From Bacteroidaceae bacterium (lineage in GTDB: Bacteria; Bacteroidota; Bacteroidia; Bacteroidales; Bacteroidaceae): a stretch of 64,000 nucleotides of DNA. Shown piece by piece: positions 1 through 8,681 of this stretch; position 1 is the stretch's first letter, and every line of letters begins with the position of its first letter. Position numbers and translations under genes: made by a program. The notes under the pieces are model-generated. The model did no database searches and was not told the DNA's origin. It worked only from the letters and a program-made list of their open reading frames with translations. The stretch lies in assembly GCA_017483765.1 (NCBI GenBank), contig JAFUVE010000026.1, forward strand, positions 1 to 64,000, read 5' to 3'.

Positions 1-1
1 C

Positions 2-385
2 AGCATATTCCAGCTGAGCGACATCTCCGTCGACGAACAGGGAACCGAGGCATCGGCAGTCACAGTCAGCGAGATGAGAAAAAATACTGAGACAGACGCC
101 CAAGACTTCAAGCCCTTCACCGTAGACCGGCCGTTCTACTTCACCATCGAGAACCGCAAGGAGAAGGCCGTGCTCTTCGTAGGGCGCGTGGCAACTCTCC
201 AAGGCGAGTTGTTTACCCCCAAACCTGCCGACGTCAACCAAGACAACACCGTCGACATCTCCGACATCGTGGCTGTGATCAACGTCATCGCGGGAACAGA
301 CAGCAACGAAAAAGCAGACGTGAACGCTGACGGCAAGACCGACATCTCCGACATCGTCGCCATCATCAACAGCATCGCCAAGTAG
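2..385 (+). CDS. Serpin C-terminus fused to dockerin-like module (5' partial)
   Basis: The reading frame is open from base 2, so the gene begins before the window. The visible 127 residues start in a serpin reactive-centre hinge (EQGTEASAVTV, compare EKGTEAAGAM in alpha-1-antitrypsin). They continue through the serpin signature DRPFYFTIENRKEKAVLFVGRV. Serpins trap serine or cysteine proteases by loop insertion, and an intact hinge with small residues at P12-P9 suggests an inhibitory type. The loop is about five residues longer than in antitrypsin, so P1 cannot be fixed; Met, Arg, Lys or Asn are candidates. The last ~50 residues are two Ca-binding dockerin-like repeats (DVNQDNTVDISDI and DVNADGKTDISDI). 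The TAG stop lies at the edge of a palindrome. The next two secreted proteins carry the same tail. Probably exported and anchored or complexed through the tail; the tail's partner is unknown. Confidence 0.85.
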   Translation, partial: SIFQLSDISVDEQGTEASAVTVSEMRKNTETDAQDFKPFTVDRPFYFTIENRKEKAVLFVGRVATLQGELFTPKPADVNQDNTVDISDIVAVINVIAGTDSNEKADVNADGKTDISDIVAIINSIAK

Positions 386-386
386 A

Positions 387-404
387 GACGCCCCGCGGGG
401 CGTC
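387..404. repeat. GACGCCCCGCGGGGCGTC palindrome, copy 1
   Basis: Perfect 18-bp palindrome directly after the serpin stop codon. The left flank GTAGA contains the TAG stop. Other exact copies start at 1787, 3753, 31687, 34759, 40919 and 44671. It may act as a transcript-end hairpin, but no T-run follows. Confidence 0.85.
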
Positions 405-525
405 TTGAAACTTCATCAAACACCCCGTGGAAACTGCTCATCCGCCTCATTGTCTTCTTCCCATCCCTCCTTAAAAAACTCGATGACTTCGAAGAAAAGA
501 GCACGATGAGTTCGTAGAAGTTTAT

Positions 526-557
526 TTTGTTTTTTCTTCACAAAAGAAGTAATTTTG
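526..557 (+). promoter_or_regulatory. Bacteroidetes-type promoter
   Basis: TTTG at 526-529, 20-bp spacer, TAATTTTG at 550-557. The predicted start of transcription is ~28 nt before the ATG at 592. A second overlapping match (TTTG 554-557, 19 bp, TAATTTTG 577-584) would give an almost leaderless transcript. Confidence 0.6.
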
Positions 558-591
558 TAAAAACAATCAAACTTTTTAATTTTGTAATATT

Positions 592-1785
592 ATGAAGCTT
601 ATTAAGAACCTTCTATTTTTCTGCGGGTTGCTCGTGGTACTTACCTTGCTGTCCGCTCCCATCTCAGCGCAGTACCTGCCACAGAACACAAGCGCGTTCT
701 ATTTGTACAGCATCTGTTGTGAGAACGGTTACAGCTCGGAACTGTGTCTATACACAACCAACGATAATGACGCCTCATTTGACGGACATGACTATATAAA
801 GTATATGGTTTCTGTTGACACTGAAGATGACGGAAAGGCCACACTCTATGATTTTTACTTCAGACAGGAGGAGGAGAAAGTTTTCAGGTATGATCCCGCC
901 ACGAAAACTGAACATCTTGTCTTTGACTTCGGTCTGAGGGAGGGACAGGAATTCAAGGACATGCATGGCAATCGGTTTGTTGTGCTCCAAGTGACTGACA
1001 CAACGATTGTGCAGCAATGGGATGACAAGAACATGGGAACTTACAAGAAAATCAAACTGCAGGGGCTTGACGACGAATCCATCACAGACGAGTGGTTGCA
1101 GGGACTGGGATCACTTAAAACAGGACTACTCTCATTCGAAGACCTTAAAGGTGTTTCGCTGTATGACAGATACTACAGTCTTACACTAAAGATTAACAGA
1201 ATAAACACGCTGATTCAGGCACAGACAGAGTCATACCATGTTTTCTTGAATGTGAACACAGACATGCTGAAAACTGCCTTTCTCAAACCGAAAGATTCCA
1301 TATCCGACAATTCGGCCTTCATCAAAGAAGGGCATTCGCTCGGATATGAGTTTGTGGGTAACAGCCTTCATGTGGTTGGAAAACCCAATATTCTTGGAAA
1401 CAACTATATCTATCTCATGTGCAATGTTCAAGGAGACAAAGTAAGGCTCAATTATATCCCTGTGCAATACGGACCGGGTATATGGGGGTTCAGAGAATTT
1501 GGAATAGACATTTATTTCCCGGGTTTCTCACCAGGAACTTACTACATAAGCTATATTGGAAATTTGGTGAATGAGTCATGGGACGAGGAAGTGGAGGTAA
1601 TCTGCCAAGCAACAAACCCCTATCCCGCTGATGTCAACTCCGACAACACCATCGACATCTCCGACATCGTGGCCGTGATCAACGTCATCGCGGGAACAGA
1701 CAGCAACTCCAAGGCCGACGTGAACTCCGACGGCAAGACCGACATCTCTGACATCGTGGCCATCATCAACAGCATCGCCAAGTAG
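592..1785 (+). CDS. Secreted dockerin-tailed protein of unknown function
   Basis: The 397-residue product begins with a clear Sec signal peptide (MKLIKNLLFFCGLLVVLTLLSAPISA, cleavage likely before QYLPQ). The ~320-residue body is not recognised. It is rich in aromatic and beta-prone residues and has no obvious catalytic motif; a stretch around residues 210-335 could be a beta-sandwich. The last ~52 residues are a two-repeat dockerin-like module (DVNSDNTIDISDI and DVNSDGKTDISDI) that is nearly identical, also at DNA level, to those of the serpin and of the gene ending at 3751. The body differs completely from those two proteins, so the tail looks like a shared, exchangeable module. The start is supported by promoters just upstream. 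Probably cell-surface or secreted. Confidence 0.8.
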   Translation: MKLIKNLLFFCGLLVVLTLLSAPISAQYLPQNTSAFYLYSICCENGYSSELCLYTTNDNDASFDGHDYIKYMVSVDTEDDGKATLYDFYFRQEEEKVFRYDPATKTEHLVFDFGLREGQEFKDMHGNRFVVLQVTDTTIVQQWDDKNMGTYKKIKLQGLDDESITDEWLQGLGSLKTGLLSFEDLKGVSLYDRYYSLTLKINRINTLIQAQTESYHVFLNVNTDMLKTAFLKPKDSISDNSAFIKEGHSLGYEFVGNSLHVVGKPNILGNNYIYLMCNVQGDKVRLNYIPVQYGPGIWGFREFGIDIYFPGFSPGTYYISYIGNLVNESWDEEVEVICQATNPYPADVNSDNTIDISDIVAVINVIAGTDSNSKADVNSDGKTDISDIVAIINSIAK

Positions 1786-1786
1786 A

Positions 1787-1804
1787 GACGCCCCGCGGGG
1801 CGTC
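1787..1804. repeat. GACGCCCCGCGGGGCGTC palindrome, copy 2
   Basis: Same palindrome, again abutting the TAG stop of a dockerin gene. About 80 bp of downstream flank also resembles the flank of copy 1 (CTTCATCAAA, CCCCGTGGA). The gap 1805-2353 is AT-rich and without a gene. It holds two copies of ACGATGAGTTCG (1883, 1906; a third at 503) and a promoter at 2125-2156. Confidence 0.85.
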
Positions 1805-2124
1805 TTGTAACTTCATCAAATGCCCCGTGGAGGAACTACCCATCCGCCCCATTATCTTCATCTTATCCCGTCTCATTAAAACACGATGAGTTCGTGGAAA
1901 AGAATACGATGAGTTCGAAAACGTTTACTTTTTGTTTACTTTTGTGTATTTTTTGTGTAATTTTTTTTATGATTTTCTTTTGTACTTTTTTTCAAAACAC
2001 CTAAATTTGCGGTAAACTTACTGAGATAATCCAAACGATGAATAATAGTCTTAGCAGCTATCCAAATACTGTTATTCATAATCAAACATACCCCAATCGT
2101 ATTTACAACATTTTATCAATAACA

Positions 2125-2156
2125 TTTGCATTGTTTTCCCAAAACTACTATATTTG
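2125..2156 (+). promoter_or_regulatory. Bacteroidetes-type promoter
   Basis: TTTG 2125-2128, 20-bp spacer, TATATTTG 2149-2156. It would start a transcript ~190 nt upstream of the ATG at 2354. Nothing structured is obvious in the long AT-rich leader. Confidence 0.55.
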
Positions 2157-2353
2157 CAGAAAATAACATATAATACTGTTCAAAGAAACACAAAAGCATA
2201 GCAAAAACACTTCTTAGGACAATTATCCCAATTATAACTGACATATATAACTTAACGATACCAACATCCTATAATAAACAAATTGACGAAGTAAAACTGA
2301 ATTCATTGTTTGCAATGATAAATGTAAATAATTGGTTTTAAAATGAGAAAATC

Positions 2354-2659
2354 ATGAAAAAATTATTTTTAGTCATTTATTGTCTTCTCATCACTCTTCA
2401 TTCTAATTCACAACAGAACATAAGACTGTCTGATGGCTATATTTCTGACAGTCTAGGTAATGTAACTCCGGTACAGACAATCGAAGAGGTAGAAGACGGT
2501 ATAATTGTCTCGTATTCTTTTGAAAATGCATATATAAATAATTCAGGTTATCATAACGGAAGCTTTGTCCACATGGATGGCTTCTATTGCAATACTGTTG
2601 AGATTCATGGAGACATGATAGTGCCCTTAGGAGCAGAGTTGGAAATCAGAAACGAATAA
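2354..2659 (+). CDS. Short secreted protein, probable N-terminal remnant
   Basis: 101 residues with a signal peptide (MKKLFLVIYCLLITLHSNSQ). The remainder (VEDGIIVSYSFENAYINN, then FVHMDGF and MIVPLGAELEI) recalls, from memory only, the N-terminal segment of large Prevotella secreted proteins that continue for hundreds of residues, so this is probably a truncated gene or an internal deletion product. Directly after its stop comes ATGAAACTTATTAAAAA, which matches the start of the gene at 592 (ATGAAGCTTATTAAGAA) but is soon closed by a stop. That suggests a second decayed gene start at 2659-2720. Function unknown. Confidence 0.5.
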   Translation: MKKLFLVIYCLLITLHSNSQQNIRLSDGYISDSLGNVTPVQTIEEVEDGIIVSYSFENAYINNSGYHNGSFVHMDGFYCNTVEIHGDMIVPLGAELEIRNE

Positions 2660-2746
2660 TGAAACTTATTAAAAAACCACCTTTCATTTTCATTGACTTT
2701 GTTTTTAGTTTCATGTAAATTCACATTAAAAACCGTTATTCACAAG

Positions 2747-3751
2747 ATGAGGAACCTGTTATTACTCCTTTTTTTGATATGTGCATCCTCTTTGTATGCC
2801 CAGGTTAATGAGATTATTTTCATCAAAGGCCGTGTTTACGGACCGTCAGGCAATTCAATAGCCGGTGTGAGTGTGGATGTGTATGACAGTGATTTAGACA
2901 CTCCTGTGTGCCAGGCTGTCAGCGATGAAGATGGCTATTTTGTCGCCACATACGAGTCTGAATATGATCAGGAGGAATTCAACGGCATAGACCTGGCTGT
3001 AAGGTTAAGTGCGGAAGGATTTGCAGTCTCATGGTATCAGGGCATCGCTCTCTCAGCAACGGAGGAGCGTGATTTCAAAATGTATGACTCAGTCACTTTC
3101 AAGGCAGGAAGACAGTCTTCGCTGATACTACCCGTTACCCCCGACCCCCAGGCTGGTGCTTATTATATGCTGAAACGGCTTGAGACCACTCCCCTTGGTG
3201 ACAAAGGCAAAGATTACGGAATATACACCTACCGGCTTGTTTTTGTCCGCACATACGAGCCGGAGGCAAATATCCCATATCTTTTCATTCCTTTCCAGGA
3301 CTATACCGTCAGGATGGGCAACCTTGACCTCAGTGTACAGCCACAAATGATTACGGTCGGTGACGTCGTACATTTCATAGGTGCATACGAAAGCCATGTT
3401 ATCGACCTACCCCTATCTTATAAACTTTGGATGTTTGACACAACGGAAGACTGCCAGTTGTCCCCGTTTGAGCGTAATTTCAATAGCCGGATTGGAGCTC
3501 TTCACGGATATGTGATCATAGAAAATAATCCCGGTATGAATGCAGGAGCCATTGAGATTATTCTTGAGGATGATTCCTCATTTCATTCTATCGCCGACGT
3601 CAACCAGGACAACACCGTTGACATCTCTGACATCGTGGCCGTGATCAACGTCATCGCGGGAACTGACAGCAACTCCAAGGCCGACGTGAACTCCGACGGC
3701 AAGACCGACATCTCTGACATCGTGGCCATCATCAACAGCATCGCCAAGTAG
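2747..3751 (+). CDS. Secreted protein: carboxypeptidase-regulatory-like domain plus dockerin-like tail
   Basis: The ATG at 2747 is chosen because it gives a standard signal peptide (MRNLLLLLFLICASSLYA); the frame is open further upstream without a better start. Residues ~25-105 (IKGRVYGPSGNSIAGVSVDVYDSD, then SDEDGYFVATY) look like a carboxypeptidase-regulatory / CNA-B-type beta-sandwich, common in Bacteroidetes surface proteins. The middle (~110-275) is not recognised. The C-terminus is the same two-repeat dockerin-like module as in the two preceding secreted proteins (DVNQDNTVDISDI and DVNSDGKTDISDI), ending in TAG at the palindrome edge. Total 334 residues. Likely a surface or secreted binding protein; substrate unknown. 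Confidence 0.75.
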   Translation: MRNLLLLLFLICASSLYAQVNEIIFIKGRVYGPSGNSIAGVSVDVYDSDLDTPVCQAVSDEDGYFVATYESEYDQEEFNGIDLAVRLSAEGFAVSWYQGIALSATEERDFKMYDSVTFKAGRQSSLILPVTPDPQAGAYYMLKRLETTPLGDKGKDYGIYTYRLVFVRTYEPEANIPYLFIPFQDYTVRMGNLDLSVQPQMITVGDVVHFIGAYESHVIDLPLSYKLWMFDTTEDCQLSPFERNFNSRIGALHGYVIIENNPGMNAGAIEIILEDDSSFHSIADVNQDNTVDISDIVAVINVIAGTDSNSKADVNSDGKTDISDIVAIINSIAK

Positions 3752-3775
3752 AGACGCCCCGCGGGGCGTCTCTAC
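3748..3775. repeat. 28-bp perfect palindrome around GACGCCCCGCGGGGCGTC, copy 3
   Basis: The core at 3753-3770 is extended on both sides (GTAGA on the left, TCTAC on the right) to a perfect 28-bp palindrome. Its left arm contains the TAG stop of the preceding gene. It sits between two converging genes. Confidence 0.85.
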
Positions 3776-3834
3776 TTCTGCAAAGTTAGGGAATTTCCGG
3801 ATGGGTTGGTTGGACAAGTTTTTTTTAAAAATCA

Positions 3835-5505
3835 CTAAATGGCGTAGATGATTCCGAACCTGAGTTCGAAGCTTTTGGCATGAACGTTGTCGAAGCTGGC
3901 ATAGTTGGATCGCCGGTAGAAGAGCTTGTGTTCGGCGTTGAGCTTGAGGTTGTGCTTGAGGAAGAACTGCAAGTATGCCCGGTTCTGGTAGATGGAGCAG
4001 TTTCCCTTGTCTCCCCATGCCCATTTGCTGTATTCCACGGGTGTGTCGGGCTTCATGGGCTCGTTGCCCTTGAACATGTACATCCTGACGAAATAGAAGT
4101 CGTCGCCGATGACCATTCGGTTGTTGACGCAGAAGCGTATTTCGTTTCTCAGGCTGAATCCCGATGCGTAGTTGTATGTGCGCTTGGAGAAATAGTCGGC
4201 TGTGTTTCCTCCGAATGCGATGGCGTCGAGCATGAAGTCGTTGCTGAATGATATTCCGTGGTTGACTTTCTCGGTGTAGAGACCGGCTCCGAAGCTGCAT
4301 GCCTCGTTGACGAACGCGAAGTCTCCGGCGTTCATCCGGCTCTTGCTTTTTCCGTTTTCCCCGTAGTTGTCGACATACTTGAATACCTGATATAGTCCGA
4401 GGTCGAACTTCCAGTCGTTGTGTGACTGGAACTGCTTGGTGGCGATACGTCCCCTGATGTCGATGTCGCTGAACGTAGGGTCCTCGTTCGAGAGGTTGAG
4501 CTGTGCGTAGAGTCTGAAGAAGTCGAATGGCTGATGGTGTTCCTTCCCGTCGAAATGTTCTCCGTAGTTCATGGCGAAGTCAATGTATGCGACGTTCTTC
4601 TGTCGCTTCTGGCGCCTCATCTCCCTCATGTAGCGGTTTCCGATGCCGACATCGAGCGAGAAGGGCTCCGGGCTGACCCGCTTGCCTCTGGAAGGGCTGA
4701 CCCTCCACATCTCTCCGGAGAAAAGCCGGTGGAACCCCCTCGAAGGATTGATGAAGCTTCCCACGATTTCCCTGAAGATACGCCTGGCCCCCGTTTTTGA
4801 GTTGTCGAAAACGAGGTCGCTGACCCTGTGGGTCATTTCTCCGATGGCACTTCCTCCGATGCCGGTTGACAGGAAGTCGTTGTAGGATGGCTCGTTGGTC
4901 TCGCAGAAATATTCCCATACGCAGCTTCCGATGAGTGGATAGAGTGCTGAGGTGTAGTAATCGTGTCCGTGGTATCGAGCTGCATTGTAGAACATGCTTC
5001 CGTGGTAGGGGTGTGAGAATTGGTTACCGGAGTAGCTGTCGTGGTCGAGAATCCATTTGCACCTGAGGTTGTGGTGAATGGTGTGGGCGTTGACGTTGGC
5101 CCAGTCCGCGTCCTTGAAGAAGTGGTCATATCCCCAGACACCGAAGTTGATGGCCAGTGACTCGAGGATGGGTTTTATGTCGTTCTTCCTGGTCGACACC
5201 AGCGTGTCGGTCTCCGTGAGCCTTTGCAGGTGGACACGTGTCCCCATGGCATAGTCTTTCCAGACGGTGTCATTGTGCAGGAATTGTCTTCCTCGCTTGA
5301 ATCGGTTGTTGTCGTATTTGTCCTGGAAGTCCTGGACGGAGTCGTTCCTTATGGTGTCGTTTTCTTGCGCAAGCATATTATTTACTTGCGTAAGCGTATC
5401 GTTTTCTTGTACAGAATCATAGACTGAGGCCACCTCCAACTCCTGTGCAAGACAGGTGATGGACGTGATGCAGGTGATGAGTATGCAAAGATAGTATCGT
5501 ATCAT
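3835..5505 (-). CDS. DUF3943 outer-membrane-type protein
   Basis: 556 residues if started at 5505. That start gives a signal peptide (MIRYYLCILITCITSITCLAQ) and an ATGA overlap with the GT9 gene upstream; the frame extends 14 residues further but inside that gene. After an acidic, Asn/Asp-rich linker, the region around residues 110-280 has motifs of the DUF3943 family (FGVWGYDHFFKDADWA, HPYHGSMFYNAAR, WEYFCE, GGSAIGEMTHRVSD). The rest is rich in alternating beta-strands ending in an aromatic-type tail, which suggests a beta-barrel. Function of the family is unknown. Translational coupling to the LPS-type glycosyltransferases suggests a role in the cell envelope. Confidence 0.75.
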   Translation of the reverse strand: MIRYYLCILITCITSITCLAQELEVASVYDSVQENDTLTQVNNMLAQENDTIRNDSVQDFQDKYDNNRFKRGRQFLHNDTVWKDYAMGTRVHLQRLTETDTLVSTRKNDIKPILESLAINFGVWGYDHFFKDADWANVNAHTIHHNLRCKWILDHDSYSGNQFSHPYHGSMFYNAARYHGHDYYTSALYPLIGSCVWEYFCETNEPSYNDFLSTGIGGSAIGEMTHRVSDLVFDNSKTGARRIFREIVGSFINPSRGFHRLFSGEMWRVSPSRGKRVSPEPFSLDVGIGNRYMREMRRQKRQKNVAYIDFAMNYGEHFDGKEHHQPFDFFRLYAQLNLSNEDPTFSDIDIRGRIATKQFQSHNDWKFDLGLYQVFKYVDNYGENGKSKSRMNAGDFAFVNEACSFGAGLYTEKVNHGISFSNDFMLDAIAFGGNTADYFSKRTYNYASGFSLRNEIRFCVNNRMVIGDDFYFVRMYMFKGNEPMKPDTPVEYSKWAWGDKGNCSIYQNRAYLQFFLKHNLKLNAEHKLFYRRSNYASFDNVHAKSFELRFGIIYAI

Positions 5506-6560
5506 TTGGTACGGTGTTTGGAGAGCATGGGCTTCAGCTGTAGCCATATTCTTTCTTCGGTGAGCAAGCTCATCCGTTGTTGGTAAGTCATTTTTTTCTT
5601 GATTTGTTCTTCTCTTGGGATGAAGTCGTCAGGGCTGATTCCCGCGAACCGTTCTCCTTGTTCTGGCAGCCAGATGCTTTTTCTGATTCCCGGCGGAAAG
5701 ATGGCGAATGATGGAATGTCGAGTGCCTGTGCGATGTGTCGTGGTCCTCCCTCGTTTCCGAAGAAGAAGTCGCAGTTTTTCATGAGCGCGCAGAGGTCGG
5801 GCAGTGTAGGTGCTTCGATATCGGTGAAGATATGCTTGTCGTTTCCCATTTCTTTTTTGTACCTGAGTGCGATGTCTCTTTCTTTTCCTGCGAAGTTGAA
5901 GATGATTTGTGCGTCGAACTGGTTAATGATATTCGTCAGTACAGCCTTCATGGTTTCTGGTGGAAGCACTTTGTATTCAAGTCTTGCCGTAGGTGTTGCG
6001 ATGATGACCATCTTGCTGAAGTCTATCCCTTTTTCCTGCATGATTTGGTGGTATCGTTCCACGTTGTCCTGCTGGGCATAGAGCTTGAATTCATTTGATG
6101 TTTTCACTTCCGCAATGTCCTTCAGTGCCATGAGCAGCATGTTGTTCTGATCAATACGGCTTCCTGTTCCCGGAGCGTGGTTATCCACTCTTCTTGTCAG
6201 CCATGGCCATGCGTACCATTTTTTTTCTCCCACCCTGAGCGTTGTCCTGAACATAGAGAAAGCAGAGAAAAGCAGCGTACGCAGCGTTGTCCTCATGTCG
6301 ATGATGAGGTCGTATTTGGTGTCATGTACGGTTTTCCAGACTTTCGGTGCATAATTCAGGAATTTGTGGTCATCGGTTGAGAAGACGATGCACCTGTCGA
6401 CATCCGGATGTTGCAGATAGAGCTGGTGAGCTCCCTCGTTGATGACGAAATCGATTTGCGCGTCAGGAAAAGTTTGCCTGAGTCCATGGCACAGAGCCAT
6501 AGAGAGAACCGAGTCTCCGACCCTTCTGAAACGAATGACCAATATATGCTTGACTTCCAA
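5502..6560 (-). CDS. Glycosyltransferase family 9 (heptosyltransferase-like)
   Basis: 352 residues. The N-terminus (ILVIRFRRVGDSVLSMALCHGLRQTFPDAQIDFV) is the typical first Rossmann fold of GT9 enzymes such as WaaC, WaaF and WaaQ. The C-terminal donor site is seen in FFFGNEGGPRHIAQALDIPSFAIFPP. These enzymes add heptose or a related sugar to the inner core of lipopolysaccharide in the cytoplasm, at the inner membrane. It is third in a minus-strand run GT2-GT4-GT9-DUF3943 with short gaps, and its stop overlaps the next start (ATGA). The exact sugar cannot be told from the sequence. Confidence 0.85.
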   Translation of the reverse strand: MEVKHILVIRFRRVGDSVLSMALCHGLRQTFPDAQIDFVINEGAHQLYLQHPDVDRCIVFSTDDHKFLNYAPKVWKTVHDTKYDLIIDMRTTLRTLLFSAFSMFRTTLRVGEKKWYAWPWLTRRVDNHAPGTGSRIDQNNMLLMALKDIAEVKTSNEFKLYAQQDNVERYHQIMQEKGIDFSKMVIIATPTARLEYKVLPPETMKAVLTNIINQFDAQIIFNFAGKERDIALRYKKEMGNDKHIFTDIEAPTLPDLCALMKNCDFFFGNEGGPRHIAQALDIPSFAIFPPGIRKSIWLPEQGERFAGISPDDFIPREEQIKKKMTYQQRMSLLTEERIWLQLKPMLSKHRTK

Positions 6561-6605
6561 AACAATCAGTATTTTGTGGTTCAGGTTGAAAATAAAAGAA
6601 TTATC

Positions 6606-7670
6606 TTACGAATTGAGTAATTTCCGATAGAGTGTGATGTATTCGTTGACGTGGTTCTCGTAGTTGAAGGAGAGAGCATGTTTCCTCATCTGTTCCTTTA
6701 TATTCGGGTTTTGTTTGAACTCATCGAGGTATTGCCTGATTCCGTCCGCCATTGTCTGGGTTGTGAGGTCTTTCCAGACGAACGCATGTCCTGCTGTGAT
6801 TTCCGGCAGGCAGGTTTGATTGGAGACGAGTACCGGTTTTCCGAACTGCATGGCCTCTATGACGGGCAGTCCGAATCCTTCTCCCTGGCTGGGGAAGAGG
6901 AAAGCTTCTGCGTGTTGGTATAGCCAGACTTTCTCTTGCTCTGAAATTTTGCCGGTGAGTTTTACGTTGTTGATATTTTCCTTCTCAATTCTGCTGGCGA
7001 TGAGCTTACCGGCTTCGAAATGGTCGTCTCCGCAGATATAGAGGTTATGTTCGGGAAATTGTTTCATCACATCAAGCAGCAGATGGAAGTTCTTTTTCAT
7101 TCTGATTTGTCCGATGGTGAAGAAAAAGGGCTTTTGATCAGCGAAAGCCGGTTTTTCCTGTGGCTTGCCGGCAATCCACTCAACTGCATCGTATATAACC
7201 TCTACATGCTTCTGCCTCAAAGTTTTTTTGAACCGTTCTTCCACCTGCCTGGCCACGAATCCCGAGATGGCAGTGACGGCATCTGCTTTTTTTATAAGTT
7301 TACTAAGTCTGAAATCATGTTTTAGCCTTCTAATCCAATTCTTTTCGGTGATATAATTGAGGTCATGTATGGTGAGAACGAATTTGGTGTTGTCGTTGAT
7401 TCTTCTGACTTTCTGTTGTTGGTTCACAGAATGCCATATATCCACAATGGGCAGTTCGTTCTTATTGTGCTTCATTTTTTTGTTAAACCTGACGATATGT
7501 GCATTTCCGTCAGTTATGTCATTGAAGCTTTCAGGAATGAGCAGTATAAAATCCATGTCGTCCACATCAATCCTGTTGAAAAAAAGATAGTAGTTGTAAG
7601 CTATTTGTCCGAATCCGCTTGTTGGGTTGTTCAGGTTTCTTAGGTCGAGTAGTATTTTTTTCTTCTTCAT
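6606..7670 (-). CDS. Glycosyltransferase family 4 (GT-B)
   Basis: 354 residues. The N-terminus MKKKKILLDLRNLNNPTSGFGQIAYNYY and the C-terminal GT4 signature (EAFLFPSQGEGFGLPVIEAMQFGKPVL, with the paired Glu residues that bind the nucleotide-sugar) identify a retaining GT-B transferase. No signal peptide, so cytoplasmic. It starts 8 bp after the GT2 gene ends and lies 45 bp before GT9, so the three are likely one operon for LPS/LOS core or surface-glycan assembly. Donor and acceptor are unknown. Confidence 0.85.
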   Translation of the reverse strand: MKKKKILLDLRNLNNPTSGFGQIAYNYYLFFNRIDVDDMDFILLIPESFNDITDGNAHIVRFNKKMKHNKNELPIVDIWHSVNQQQKVRRINDNTKFVLTIHDLNYITEKNWIRRLKHDFRLSKLIKKADAVTAISGFVARQVEERFKKTLRQKHVEVIYDAVEWIAGKPQEKPAFADQKPFFFTIGQIRMKKNFHLLLDVMKQFPEHNLYICGDDHFEAGKLIASRIEKENINNVKLTGKISEQEKVWLYQHAEAFLFPSQGEGFGLPVIEAMQFGKPVLVSNQTCLPEITAGHAFVWKDLTTQTMADGIRQYLDEFKQNPNIKEQMRKHALSFNYENHVNEYITLYRKLLNS

Positions 7671-7678
7671 ACTTTCTT

Positions 7679-8578
7679 TTATTTTGTTGATAGATGTGCC
7701 ACCTGATGCCTCATAGATTGTCCTAAAGTGTTAGAATGAATGATAGCTTTAAGAATATACCATTTAGATGGTTTAACCGAAAGAATAACAATGTTCAGGA
7801 GTCTGTAAATTGCAGAAATGAAGCAATTGTGATGTTTGCTATATGTATAGATTTTGGAAATGTATAGTTCTCTTTTTGTTTTGGACTTGTGATTTTTGAT
7901 TGTAGCGCCATGTATGTGTTTGAACTTGTATTTGGTCATTACGATATTCTTCCATCCCATTCTGTTCATCCTGATACCCATGTCATATTCTTCATAGTAG
8001 AGGAATATATTGATGTCGAATCCTCCAACGGCCCAAAACTTATCAGAAGGGAAAAGCATAAAGCTTCCGTTAATCTGGCTCACCTCAATGTTCTGCCCAT
8101 TGAAGTCTTGGTCTGGGTCAGGAAATTTTCTCGGGCAGATTTTTTGAAAGATAGAATCTCCGAAGAGCTCATGCCTGATACCTGTCTTATGTCTGAAAGA
8201 CCGAGCTTGATTTCCTTTTGCGTTAAATTGTTGTGGTGTGACACATCCCACGTCGTCGTGTTCTCTTAAATAGTCGCATAGAGGTGTGATACAATCCTCC
8301 GTCAATTCCACGTCGCTATTAAGGAAACAGAGGAAATTCCCATTAGCGAAATTGGCCCCCATCATATTTCCGGCTCCAAATCCCAAATTGACTTTGCTTT
8401 CCAGAATATTGCATTTATCAGACAATTCCTCTTTCAATCTTTCTTTGTCTGCTTTCATACTGTCATTATCAACGACGATGATTTCAAACGATCCTTCAGG
8501 TAGATGTTTGATGATGGAATCGACGCATTTTTTTGTCAATTCATTTGTGTTGAAATTAATTATGATGAAGCTGGTCAT
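7679..8578 (-). CDS. Glycosyltransferase family 2
   Basis: 299 residues. The GT-A fold start (MTSFIIINFNTNELTKKCVDSI), the acidic nucleotide-binding loop (IIVVDNDSMKADKERL) and the DxD-like site (FLNSDVELTEDC) place it in GT2. The region around FFL/EEYDMGIRMNRMGWKNI resembles rhamnosyl-type GT2 members. First gene of the minus-strand glycan operon, read from a promoter that overlaps the divergent LicD promoter. Acts in the cytoplasm on a lipid-linked or LPS acceptor; substrate unknown. Confidence 0.85.
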   Translation of the reverse strand: MTSFIIINFNTNELTKKCVDSIIKHLPEGSFEIIVVDNDSMKADKERLKEELSDKCNILESKVNLGFGAGNMMGANFANGNFLCFLNSDVELTEDCITPLCDYLREHDDVGCVTPQQFNAKGNQARSFRHKTGIRHELFGDSIFQKICPRKFPDPDQDFNGQNIEVSQINGSFMLFPSDKFWAVGGFDINIFLYYEEYDMGIRMNRMGWKNIVMTKYKFKHIHGATIKNHKSKTKRELYISKIYTYSKHHNCFISAIYRLLNIVILSVKPSKWYILKAIIHSNTLGQSMRHQVAHLSTK

Positions 8579-8614
8579 ATCAGATGTTTGTCAGTTCAGT
8601 TGGAATTTTCACTA

Positions 8615-8646
8615 CAAAGTTACTATATTTTTGTTGAATTCCCAAA
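8615..8646 (-). promoter_or_regulatory. Promoter for the GT2-GT4-GT9-DUF3943 operon
   Basis: On the minus strand: TTTG (complement of 8643-8646), 20-bp spacer, TAACTTTG (complement of 8615-8622). It lies ~37 bp before the GT2 ATG and overlaps the divergent LicD promoter. Confidence 0.65.
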
Positions 8647-8661
8647 AATTAGCTACATTTG
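8630..8661 (+). promoter_or_regulatory. Promoter for the LicD-kinase operon
   Basis: TTTG 8630-8633, 20-bp spacer, TACATTTG 8654-8661, ~20 bp before the LicD ATG. It shares 17 bp with the opposite promoter, so the two directions may compete for polymerase. Confidence 0.65.
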
Positions 8662-8681
8662 CATACAAATTGACCATAAAG

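Noticed and set aside
2..3751. A cellulosome
   Set aside because: Dockerin-like tails are present, but no cohesin, scaffoldin or cellulase domain is seen.
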